From contig NC_063019.1 in NCBI RefSeq assembly GCF_020509005.1, positions 682,001-746,000 of the forward strand: a DNA stretch of 64,000 bases. The letters run 5' to 3'. The translations under genes were made by a program, and so were the position numbers. This stretch comes from Fulvia fulva (lineage: Eukaryota > Ascomycota > Dothideomycetes > Mycosphaerellales > Mycosphaerellaceae). Position 1 is the stretch's first letter. Every line of letters starts with the position of its first letter. Below, one piece after another: positions 32,101 through 42,649 of this stretch. The notes beneath the pieces are model-generated. The model saw only the letters and a program-made list of their open reading frames with translations. It was not told where the DNA came from and did not search any database.

Positions 32101-33240
32101 CTATTAAGAAGGACTTCAAGTAAGTCATTTGAAGCTCTGCTTAGAGAGACAGACCTGTGTCCTAGCCCCGAGACCTCATACCGCTCCTTCTTTACTTTAC
32201 TAAGTAGGCCTTAGTATCTATACCTACGAACTTTCCTATTCTATACTAGAAGCCTCAGTAGGATCTAAGCCACTACTTTAGAACATACACACCTTGTTTC
32301 ATTACATCCAATCTATTATAGATTTATACTAAGAGAAGATAGAGGAGAAGGGAGGCAAAATCCTAATTCTTAGGAGAGACAATTAGAAGAGATAGTTCAA
32401 TCTTTAGAGATATAAGATAGAGAGCTAATCAGCATTCTTTATAATTAATGACCTAATAGAAGTGTCTTTTAACAACATCAAGGGCAAGACTCTAAAACTC
32501 TAAGAAGAGGCTACAACTAAAGAGATCCTTAATACGCTAATATAGACATGACATAATATAGTATACAACTTCAGTATCCTTAGTAGGATTATAGAAGAAG
32601 ATGAATTTGAGCTTAAGGGCTTATGTGAATCTAGAAGAGCTGCTAAGAAGTGGGTGTATCTCTAGAACAAGTATAGCCAGGTACTACTAACTTATATATA
32701 TAAGCTCACAAAGCAATTTATAACCTTTAAGATAAGTAAAGAGTTCACTATTAGATCTATATAGACATACCTAGTTTCTCTTAGAAAAAGGATTACTAAT
32801 GTTAACCTAGAGGGTCAGTATTATAGGAAAGCTAATATAAGGATGACCTAGCTCTTAAGCTTACTACTACCTAACCACTATATAGCTAGGGATACTATTA
32901 TAGCTTAGCTAAAGATAGATTATAAAAGGACCTTAAAGATCCTTAAAGCTTAAGAAGCTAGGTTAGATCCCTCTAAGGCTAAGTATAATATAGTAGCTAC
33001 CTAGGTCAAGCCCTTAGGTCTAGTAAGACTACTCTCCTACCTTCTCTATAAGAAGGATCATCTAATCAAGGACTGCCCTAGTCTGCCCAAGGTAAGAAAG
33101 GTCCTTAGATCTTATTCCTAACCACTATCTTCCTAGAATATAATATATGTCAAGAAGAAGAGAACTCTACTACCTACTTTAAGGAGGACACTAAGAGAGA
33201 AGCCCTCTATAGAAGAACTTAAGAAATCAATCAAGAAAGA
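32101..33240 (+). pseudogene. copia-type gag fragment (partial RIP)
   Basis: Plus-strand reading through stops gives a UBN2-like gag: a start with ILRRDN, then KKWVYLQNKYSQVLLTYIYKLTKQFITFK near 32650-32740, LRKRITNVN, and a zinc-knuckle-like block near 33040-33080 (YLLYKKDHLIKDCP, first Cys residues lost). This suggests Ty1/copia gag, a different family from the intact one. RIP is lighter than in its neighbours; CpA/TpG persist at 32110-32290 and 32570-32680. No LTR was found, and the protease and everything after are missing where Gypsy 2 begins. Confidence 0.5.
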
Positions 33241-33249
33241 CAACTTCTA

Positions 33250-34650
33250 GGGTCGCTTCGAGCGTAACTACAAGACTACTATCCGACGTTTAGTAATAAG
33301 GTTAGAGGGATAGCAAGTGAGGCGGAGCACCTTTAGGAGGTCTTTCTTAGCTAAATTTTCGAGATTCGATACCTATTCGATATTAGGAAGTCGAGAATAT
33401 CTTGAAGAGATAGTCCGGGCCGAGAAAGGGAAAAGCCCTAAGGAATAGGATATAAAGGAGTTTATCCGTCTCTTCGTAGCCTCTAGTAACCTAATTGATC
33501 CCGAAGACCTCGATAATAGCTCCCGTAGCCGTCTCCTACTTTAGGGGCTCCTAGAGTTAGTTACTAAGGCAGTTTATAAGAAATGTAGGCTCTATCCGAA
33601 GTAGCCTAAGAAATTTCGGCGCCTTTAAAAGATACTAGACGAGGCGACAAGTATCGATAATAGTAAAGAAGGATAGAAGGCCGTATATACGGACTTTCTA
33701 CTTACTTTACCGTAGCTTTATCGGTTAGTTATAAAGTAGATACCGCGCTTGATCCCTAAGATTAATATACTTAATAAAATAGCTATTTCTACTACTATCG
33801 ACGATGACCTTTTTTAGAAAATAGTAGAAATAAGTATTCGAGCTTACTAACGAGGTCGCGCGGCGGAGGTTAGATCCTTTAACCCTAGTGAAAATTAAAG
33901 GTCTATATAACTAGAGAACCCCGATCGAGTGCCTAAACTATAGGTTTACTTAATATAGCGCCCGTAGTTATAGAACCGCGAGTAGTCTAAAGCGCTTAAT
34001 AGGTACTATTATAACTATAGTAGTACGGAACATTAGGCTAATAGGTGCCCCGCGATGCTATTCCTTATCTTATAAGGGTATGTCTTTTTAGCGACTAATA
34101 ACTAGTAGTACCTAGGAAAGCAGACCGATCTAAATCCCCCTAAGTTCAACTTCTAACGGGACTATAGCAAACCTAAGCTCCTTTATATACTTCCGTAGCT
34201 TAAGGAACACTATAGCTCGATTCTATTTAATAAGGACATGAAAATCCCTACGCTTCGGAAACAATAGATAGGTCGAGATTATACTAGTGTCTTAAGCGTA
34301 AAGCTTCCTAACTACTCTAAACCTCTACCTAATAACCGACACCTTATAGAATACGGCCCTTAAGATACTAGATCTAGGTAGTAACCGACGGCCGCTAGTA
34401 GTTATGAGATCTAGTTTAAGGAAGAAGAACCGGCTCTATAGGGGAGTAGGATTATAAACTACGACGAGGTTAAGGTTAAGGCCTACCTAATCTAGAGTAA
34501 TAAATCTCGAGGTAAAGCTCTAGTAGGGATTATAAAGAACCCGAATCCTCGAACTAGGTCTAGTATATAGGCATTAAGAGTACGAGCCGAGGCCGCTAAA
34601 GCTTTACGTTAAGAACTCGAAGAGGAGATCTAATAGGAAGAACTCGGTTA
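33250..34650 (+). pseudogene. Gypsy 2 gag (RIP)
   Basis: Reads as a gag with FRRSFLAKFSRFDTYSILGSREYLEEI near the start. A zinc-knuckle-like block lies near 34005-34055 (YYYNYSSTEHxANRCP, two Cys now Tyr/Asn). A Pro/Arg-rich tail follows. Many TAG/TAA. Confidence 0.6.
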
Positions 34651-35299
34651 GTAGGAGGTAGAGATAATTAGAGACGCCGGTTCTAGGGCTAGTAGAAGCT
34701 AGTTAACGGTAGCGTTAGGGGAGACTCTTAGAAGAAGGACGCCTAAGCCTCGAGCTAAGTTAAGGCCTACGCCCTCGGAATAGCCGGTAGGGCCTATTAA
34801 TGCCCTATTTGTATAGCGTAAACGGCTATAGAATATAAAGACGATAAGAATTAATAACTACGTCCGATAGTACGGTATAGGAGATAGGCCCGTTACTAAG
34901 GAGGAGGGAGTGACCTATTAGATTGATCAAATCCTTTAGACTACGTTTCTAAACGTTAATGCCCGGGACTAGTTTCGTTATAGTCGCTAGTTTAAGACTA
35001 CCTTATTTAGGAGAGTAGTAAATACCTCTAATCTATAGTCTAAGCTTACTACCGTCCGTAAGTTAGCTAGCTAAGAAGGGACTGAAGTCCGTACGAGTCA
35101 TATCGCTACCTATAAAGACGAGGAAGAAGGGGCTAATAAAGAAGTCTTTCGGGATAATTATTAAGCTCGCTATATAGGTGTGTTCTTAACGATATTATAT
35201 AGTAAGGATGCTGTCCCTACCGCCGAGTTATACGAAAACATTAAAAAGATCGGTCTCTCTAGTATACTAGACAATTTTATAATAGTACCTAGTCCTTAG

Positions 35300-38200
35300 G
35301 TAGTTACCGAGCTTAGGAATAGTAAAGGTTAGACTCGAGCCCTACTTAACGAGGGATCTAAAGTCAACATTATTAGCCCGAGGATAGTATATAATTTTGG
35401 CTTACCTATCGTACCTAGCGCCTACTTGTCCTTTTAAGGAGCGGGTAGAAGAGCGAAGTTTAAGGGAGTAATTTCAAAGCTTAATACTTAGGTATTTAGT
35501 ATATACTACCAGATCGATATGTTTGTCTCCGCTAATCTAGATTTGCCTACGATCCTTAGCCGCCCTTAGTATAGGAAGGTACGACTAATAGGCCGTAACT
35601 ATAACGATAGATTGTAGGAGGGAACAATCGCTAGTAGGAAAGGTAAAAGTATAATGTTCACGGCTATTATAGGTACTAATAAGTACAAAACTCTTTAAGA
35701 ACTTCTATAGTCCTCGAAAAATACGAACGCGGGTTGATTTACGGTAGTTAACCCGCTATAAGTATTAGAAGTCCGGTTTTGAAACAAGTCCGCTTTTCTA
35801 GTCTAGTTAAGGAGACCTTAGTAAATATATTAGGGGCGGAGTGTTCTAATAATACGGCGTATCGATATCGATAAGAAGGCATAACGAAGCTAAAACCTAA
35901 GCCTATAGACACGACTGTCTTCGACTACTTTAAGAACCACCGCGGCCCCGTATTATAATAAAGAGAAAATGTCCTCGACCTTAGCCCGTATTCGAAGAAA
36001 TTACTAGGACTACTCGGGTACCGCTAATACTTAAGCGCTAAGGTGACTACTAACGCTCTAGGAGAGTAGGTTATTATAAATATATACTCCGTATAGGGCG
36101 ACTAGTGTACGGAGATCCTAAAACAGGGCCAGATTATAAGGTAGGCTTAGAAACGAGACGTAGGGTTATATAGACCCGGTATTAAGATACCGTATATATT
36201 TACTATATATAAGCGTAAAGCTAATAAGAAAAGACCTATTAATACGAACGTTTACGAAAGGCCTTAGTCGAAAGTAGATAGTGACATAGATTAGAAGCGG
36301 AAGGTCCTTTACTAGGAATCTCTAATACTAGTAGGGTAAGGCCCGTTTAATAGGAGGTATCTTATTAAAAATTTCTCTAGTATCGAGCGCGGCTCGAGGA
36401 TAAAACCTAAAAGGCTCGCTAGTATTAAGGTTAGTATCGCTCTCTCGGCTAAGGAAAGACAAATATTGAATAAAATACTCTTTAACTAAGAAGGTGTCCT
36501 AGCGTAGGATTTTAGCTATATACGGCAGATCAGACATAATATTGTACCTCCTTAGAAGATTATAACGATTGTATATAAATCGTAGTAGGCGCGGAACATT
36601 CGGTTATACCTAAGCTTACGAGCGATTATAGAATAGATAATCCGCACTCGAATTAAGAACAGAATTTTTAAGTATAGTTAAGGTACTTATACGAATACTT
36701 AGTTCTTAGTAGCGAAGAAGGTCGAGCTAAATAGCAAAGCTATACTATATAGGTTGATTAACTCCGCTATACTCTTAAACGAGGTAATAATAAGGGATGT
36801 AAACATTCCCCGAGATACGGACGGGTTCTCGGAAGACTCTACTAGGTATAGAGTAGCCTCTTTAGTAGACTTGTTTTCGGGGTACGACTAGATTACGCTT
36901 GACGAAAGTAGCCGAGACTTAACGGCCTTTATAACGCCTCTTAGGCTTATACGGTATATAACGTTACTATAGGGTACGACGAACTCAGTTACTTAGTTCG
37001 TACGGGTAGTAACTAAGGTGTTAATAGACTATATTTCTTACCGAGCAAAACTATTTCTTAACGATATCGGCGTAAAAGGTCCTACTAAGAACTATAGTAA
37101 CGCTAAGGTAGAGCCTAGCCTTCAACGATAGGTCGTAGAATATATTATGTCCCTTAATCTTATTCTTACGGACTTAGAGAGGGCCGGAGCGGTAGTCGTA
37201 GGGGAGAAGTCGTAGTGGCTTTATAAGACCCTAAAGATTGTAGGCTATATTACTAGCCCGAGCGGCCGCTATCTAGATCCTAAGGTAGTAGCTAAGATCT
37301 TAAACTAGCTAACTCTTAAGTATGTAAAGGACGTTCGAGTTTATATTAGGATCTATATTTACTTCCGGATTTAGGTCCCCTAGTTCGTAATCGTCGCTCG
37401 GCTAATATATAAGCTTTTAAGGAAGGACGTTGAGTTTGTCTAGACTAAGAATAAGTAGTTCTCGAAAGAGAACCTAGCAAGATTCTTAGTAATAGTACTA
37501 GCGTTAGTAAGTATCTCCTACGCCCTAGGAGCTAGTAGGATCTTTGTCTCTATTAACGCGAGTAGTATTAGGTAGGGTTATATAATATCGTAGGAATTAC
37601 TAGATAACACTCGACGAAGATACCTAGTAAGGTATAAGAGCGGCACCTAGAACGTAAACGAGGCTAAGTATAATATAGGAAAGCGGGAGTACCTCGGAGT
37701 ACTAAAGGGCCTTAAGAAGTTATAGCGCTACCTCGTAGGAGTAGACTTTATCCTCGAAGTTAATGCCAAAACGCTAGTATAGTAGTTAAATCGGCTAGTA
37801 TCCGACATTCTAAACTCTATAATAGTAAGGCGGGTTACTTAGATCCGGCTGTTCACCTTTAAAGTAAGGCATGTCGATAGGAAGAAGCACTCGGGACCGG
37901 ATACACTGTCTCGTAAACTACCTATAGCTAAGGAGCTTACGGAACCTAACGATAATATTAATAAGATAATTAACGACAAATTCTTCCGTTACGCCGAGCT
38001 AATTAATACTTTCCCGTTATTCTAGAGCGTGAACGACTCCTCGAACCCTAGTATAGTATTAATTCCGAGCTTATAGCTTATATTCTAGTATATCGAATAC
38101 GACCGGAAGGGGTCACCCGGGCTAAGTATCGAAACCTTGATAAGAAGAGTCCTCGGTACTACTTAAGAGACAAGCTCTTGTTTTATTAGTAGCGAAGGGG

Positions 38201-39570
38201 TGTACCGATATAGCTAGTAGTAGACGATAATAGTACTTAGAAAGAGATCGTAATACACTAGTACGAAAAGTATAGTCACCGGAGTATAGAGCTAGTATAT
38301 AATCTTATTACTAGCCGGTATTACTAGGAGGGCTACTTCTCTAATGTATCGAGTTGGGTAAGGACTTATACTCCTTATAACTTTTGCGAAGGCAACTAGA
38401 GAGTAGGAGAAATATACTTGTCGACTTAGTAGGTTATAGGAGAGAGGTAGTACTACGATCCCGTTTATATATATAGAAACGGGTACTTACTTATCGCCCG
38501 AGAAGCTCTAAGTAGGTAGATTAAGACAAAGGTCGTACGGAAGCCTCTAAGTTTACGGGCGATTACTAAGTTCTTATATAAGAGAGTGTTTAGCCGGCAT
38601 AGATACTACTATAAACTTATGCTTAATAACGCTAGTATTAATAGAGGGGAGGTAGAGAGGATACTTATTAGTATAGGCATTAAGTATATCCGGATCTTAC
38701 CCTACTACCCGTAGTTAAATATAACTATAGAAGTAGGATATCGACCTATTCTAGCTATATTGACTAAGCTTACTAAGAACACCTATAAGTTCTAGGAACG
38801 ATAGATTACTACGGTACTTTAGGCTAATAGAACTACGGTATCTAGAACTACGGGTATAACTCCGGCGGAGGTCCTATATAGCTATCGTACTATTCTCCCG
38901 ATCGAGGTAGGATATCCGATATAGGCGAACTATAAAAAGGGATCTATTAGATTAACGGAGGAGCTATTAGCTATTTAGGCGCGTCAATTATAGGTACGAG
39001 ACAAAAGTCTTTAGGAGTTATAGTTACGGAGAGTAAGGCTTCGTACCCTAAGTAAGGAATGCTTCGATACTAAACCTAGTATTAACTTCTAGGGGTTCTA
39101 GGTCGGGGATCTTGTAGTCAAGTTCAACAAGCCGTATAAGGATGACCTCTCTAGAGAGATTAGTTACCGCTAGCTTAGGCCGTATTATATAGCTAAGGTG
39201 TACTCGGGGTTTAGTATATACGTTCTCGAAGAGCTTAATAGTATAAGGTTAAAGGGTATATAAGCCCGAGAGAACCTAAAGCTAATCCTATAGTTAAGAC
39301 CGGACCCGGAGCTTAATCTTCCTAAAGCTAAAGACATTATAGCACTAGAGGATAGGATTAATATCGCGAATGTCGAAAAAGGCGATCTTCCGAACGAGAA
39401 TAGACCTACTACGTCTAAATCTAACGATAAAGAAGATGACGATATACTTCTAATAGGCATTAATAGAGCTACTACACTTCCGGAACTAGAATCTGAGCCG
39501 ACGAGACTATAGGTACGGCCTTATAACCTTACTACGGAGGAGATAGTCAAATTTACTAGGATTTAGGTTA
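35300..39570 (+). pseudogene. Gypsy 2 pol (RIP)
   Basis: The protease near 35335-35410 reads RALLNEGSKVNIIS, where D-x-G is expected: Asp is Asn. RT at about 36480-37080 contains YRVASLVDLFSGYDQITL and FLNDIGVKGP at the active site (FLDD-type, first Asp now Asn). RNase H at about 37540-37920 has EAKYNIGKREYLGVLKGLKKL and ends HVDRKKHSGPDTLSR. Integrase is at about 38080-39000, with a degraded HHCC zinc region, then the core, and a GDLVVKFNKP linker near 39105-39140. I see no chromodomain. The 91-residue open frame on the other strand at 39185-39460 is a shadow. Confidence 0.7.
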
Positions 39571-39590
39571 AAGGAGGGATAGGATTTTAT

Positions 39591-40365
39591 TGTTTCTTTT
39601 TCTTAGGCGTAAGGAGTTTACTAACTTATAGTTTACTAGCACGATAGATATATAATAGGCTTTAGAAAATGCTTAGAAGGAGGCTCTTACTTCCTAGTCG
39701 TACCTCCTTTACTAAGGGGTTCACTTAGTAGTTTTGGTTTCTGACCTTAGTTTAACTAGCTTCTAGTTATAGTACCTAGTTTCTAGCGTACTTAACTGAT
39801 TTCTAGGCTATATCCTTAATTTGAGAGTAGGCTTACTACGAAGACTAGACTTTGACTTAGCCTCCTTAGCCCCCTTAGCCCCTTATAGAATGAACTTCCG
39901 ATCTCCTTAATATCTCTAGACTAACTACTTGACTAGACGCCGGATCCGCCTTCCTTACGTATGACTTATAGGTATAGTTTCTTAGTTTATATTAGCGTGG
40001 CGGAGGTGAAACTAGGGACAGTTTCGTAATAGGGAAGGATATATTAACGAGCTAAGGGCCCCTTTAGACCCTGAAATTTGCGTGTCGAATCTTATTAACC
40101 TTTAACGGTTAATTACGTAGTAGGGGTATATAGAGGTACTACTGAGATATATATAGTTAGGAGGCGACCTTAGTACAAAGGTAGGATTTACGAAGAATCT
40201 CTCTATAAGGCGAAAATACGGGAATCTAAAAATTTCAGATTTATTATCTTTTAGGACTACTATATATATTTCACGGCCCGTAGACCGGTAAGTATATATA
40301 CCTATACGCAAGCTATCCTAAGGTCACTAGGCGCGCCCTTACTTACTAGGGTAGTTAGTTGTCTA
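39591..40365. other. unassigned, possible 3' LTR or UTR of Gypsy 2
   Basis: About 775 bp with no recognisable protein. It follows the candidate purine tract of Gypsy 2 and precedes a LINE B'' fragment, so a 3' LTR is plausible, but no second copy exists in the window to prove it. Pyrimidine-rich CCTTAGCCCCC blocks lie near 39860-39890. The open frame at 40102-40311 on the minus strand has no family resemblance. Confidence 0.3.
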
Positions 40366-40598
40366 TACTAGGAAGAGGGGAGTAGATAGCAAAGGCGAGG
40401 AACCGGACGATTAGGGTACTTCTTAATAACGTTAAGGACCTACGGCGTTTTACGATCTAGATACTAGAGAAGGGCTGGCTAGAATAGTACCGCCTAGTAG
40501 GAGTAGTATAGGAAGAGAGGATACGGCATAGCGCGACGAGACCGGCTAGGAGCGGGGGCTAACGGGGTAGTAATATAGACTATATACGTTTAGAGGGA
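40366..40598 (+). mobile_element. LINE B'' 3' fragment, part 1
   Basis: Matches the reverse complement of 42440-42660 (LINE B end of ORF2 and 3' UTR), beginning CTAGGAAGAGGGG. A 5'-truncated insertion: TATACTAG occurs at its left edge and again after its tail near 42030, a possible short TSD. The last 19 bases (40580-40598) are the TSD of the LINE D insertion. Confidence 0.65.
40580..40598. repeat. target-site duplication of LINE D truncated copy, left
   Basis: CTATATACGTTTAGAGGGA, 19 bp, identical to 41857-41875. Confidence 0.9.
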
Positions 40599-41856
40599 CC
40601 ACAGGTCAAGAAAGCACAGGCAAGAGCAGACAACAACAGGCAATCAATTGACAGGCTTACAGCCTCCACATAGGGAGCCACATTTGCGAAAGCAAAGGTT
40701 ATGTACAAGGCCATTGTGAAGCCAGCCATGCTATATGGAGCCCAGATCTGGTCAGCCCAAGACAAGATCCCAAAGAGAATTGCAGATCCCATCAGCAGAG
40801 CCCAAGCCTCCTGTCTGAAAAAGGTGCTTGGAGCATACAAGTCAACTCCAACAAGGGCGGTCGAAATGGAGTCTGGCTCCCCACCAGCCAAGCTCTACCT
40901 TCAAGGGTTGAGATACCAGTATGCAGGAAAGACGTCTGCATACCCAGCCCAGCTAGTAATCCAGAAGGCAGTCAACAAAATCAGGAGCCAGTGCACAAGA
41001 AGGCACAGACAAGCAAGACCCAATCCAGCCCCACAGAAGCAGCAGGACCTGCAGAAGTTCAAAGAACTAACAGAACAGCTGCACCTAGCCCAGCAGGAAC
41101 AGGACAGAAGGGCTCAAGGGAGAGGATCAGCAGCCAGCCAAGGGAAGAAGCAACAGTCTCTAGCTGAAAGGATGGCAGGACTCCTCTGGAAGACTGAATG
41201 GACAAGAACCCCACAGAGGCCAGGAACCCCAAAGGCACTCCAACAGTTTGGTAGCCACAACTACCTACTGTACTCAGACCTGACCAGGTCAGAAGCAAGC
41301 ATAGCAATACAAATCCGCTCTGAACACATCGGAGTCAGGGCATACCTGCATCAGAGAAAAGTCCCAGGTATCGAAGACAAGAGTTGCCCATGCGGCTACC
41401 TGTCCCAGAATGTCGAACATAGACTTCTGGTTTGCAAAGAATGGAGTACAGGGAGAGGTGAATGGAGGGCAAGGGCAAGGAACAGAAACTTCCAAGCCAT
41501 GATCAGCAATAAGGGAGACCTCCAGAGAATTACAAGGTGGATCATCCACCAAGGATTTTTGGAGCAGTTCTCTCTTACTAGGGAAACAGAGAGATGGATT
41601 GAGGAGAGAAAGAAGGAGGAGGAGAGCAGGAAGAGGGGGACAACTCTAGGGTTGCAGACAAGGTAGTCAGAGGCTAACCACTATGACACTAGTGCACCCT
41701 AATGGAAGGAAAACTGAGAACTCATGGCAAGGAAGCTATTAGAGAAGGAGAGGAGGTTTTTACCTAGGAATAGGTTTCCTACCTTATGCAGTAACATATA
41801 TAGACATAAACCCGCATGGGCCGGAGGGCACCACAACGGGTAAATGAATAATCTAT
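40599..41856 (+). mobile_element. 5'-truncated LINE D insertion
   Basis: About 1.26 kb, almost identical to 12800-14063 (I saw very few differences, such as CCACCATGA against CCACTATGA, and AATTATC against AATAATC). It is bracketed by a 19-bp TSD and ends with the same TATC tail. Truncation at the 5' end plus a long TSD is the classic product of LINE target-primed reverse transcription. CpA/TpG are abundant: no RIP, although a near-identical 1.2-kb partner lies 28 kb away. Confidence 0.9.
40620..41666 (+). pseudogene. LINE D RT C-terminal fragment
   Basis: Same frame as 12820-13869, including the TAG at 40671-40673 that it shares with the longer copy. The downstream open part (40701-41666, 321 codons) encodes only the thumb/C-terminal region with the CPCGYLSQNVEHRLLVC motif. 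It lacks the RT active site and endonuclease, so it cannot be an enzyme. The open frame is explained by lack of RIP, not by function. Confidence 0.85.
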
Positions 41857-42026
41857 CTATATACGTTTAGAGGGAAAGCTAATCTAGATAAGGAGAAGTC
41901 GGGGGCGGGAAGGGTTTTCACCTTTTCGGGTTTTCCTTAATATATAACAATAGATATATACCTATATAGGCCGAATAGGGTCCTAGAACAGGGGAATAAC
42001 AAATCTATCTATCTATTATTATACTA
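41857..42026 (+). mobile_element. LINE B'' 3' fragment, part 2, with TATC tail
   Basis: Begins with the right TSD copy of LINE D (41857-41875) and continues LINE B'' to its end GGGGAATAACAAATCTATCTATC. Inverted counterpart at 42291-42450. Together the two LINE B 3' ends form a tail-to-tail inverted repeat around 42027-42290. Confidence 0.7.
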
Positions 42027-42290
42027 GAGGCAAAGTAGATGCCAAGTTAGTGTTCGTTATACTAGGGCCTTCCGAGTACGATATCGTATTTAAGATAAGT
42101 TACCTAGAAAGTTCTTGTCTCTATACAATCGTTACTAAGTATAAGTTCTAGAGTTATACGGTACTCTATTATTTCTTTAGCTATTGATCTATTCACTAAC
42201 CCGAGAGCTAGTAGGTTATTAAGCTTAATCAGAGGTAGGTTATGTTTTTACGTATAGAAGAAGTCGATATATTAAGAGTTAGTGTTAATT
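42027..42290. other. unassigned spacer between two inverted LINE B ends
   Basis: 264 bp with no recognisable element. Retains a few CpA/TpG. Probably older target sequence separating two tail-to-tail LINE insertions. Confidence 0.3.
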
Positions 42291-42649
42291 TATAGATAGA
42301 TAGATAGATTTGTTATTCCCTAATTCTAGGACCCTATTCGGCCTATATAGGTATATATCTATTGTTATATATAAAGGCAAACCCGAATAGGTGAAAACCC
42401 TTCCCGCCCCCGACTTCTCCTTATCTAGATTAGCTTTCCCTCTAAACGTACGTAGTCTATATTACTACCCCGTTAGCCCCCGCTCCTAGCCGGTCTCGTC
42501 GCGCTACGTCGTGTCCTCTCTTCCTATACTACTCCTACTAGGCGGTACTATTCTAGCCAGCCCTTCTCTAGTATCTAGTTCGTAATACGCCGTAGGTCTT
42601 TAGCGTTGTTAAGAAGTGCCCTAATCGTCCGGTTCCTCGCCTTTGCTAT

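Larger units (their letters stand above)
33241..39590 (+). mobile_element. Gypsy 2: Ty3/gypsy remnant, internal region, RIP
   Basis: Plus-strand gag, protease, RT, RNase H and integrase in gypsy order over about 6.3 kb. No left LTR was found at 32101-33300. A purine-rich AAAGGAGGGATAGGA at 39570-39584 could be the tract before a 3' LTR. Heavily RIP-affected: codons for catalytic Asp have become Asn at several places. Confidence 0.7.

Noticed and set aside
40701..41666. A clean 321-codon open frame that might be taken for a host gene
   Set aside because: It is the C-terminal end of the LINE D RT inside a 5'-truncated insertion with a 19-bp TSD; an upstream in-frame TAG separates it from nothing functional.
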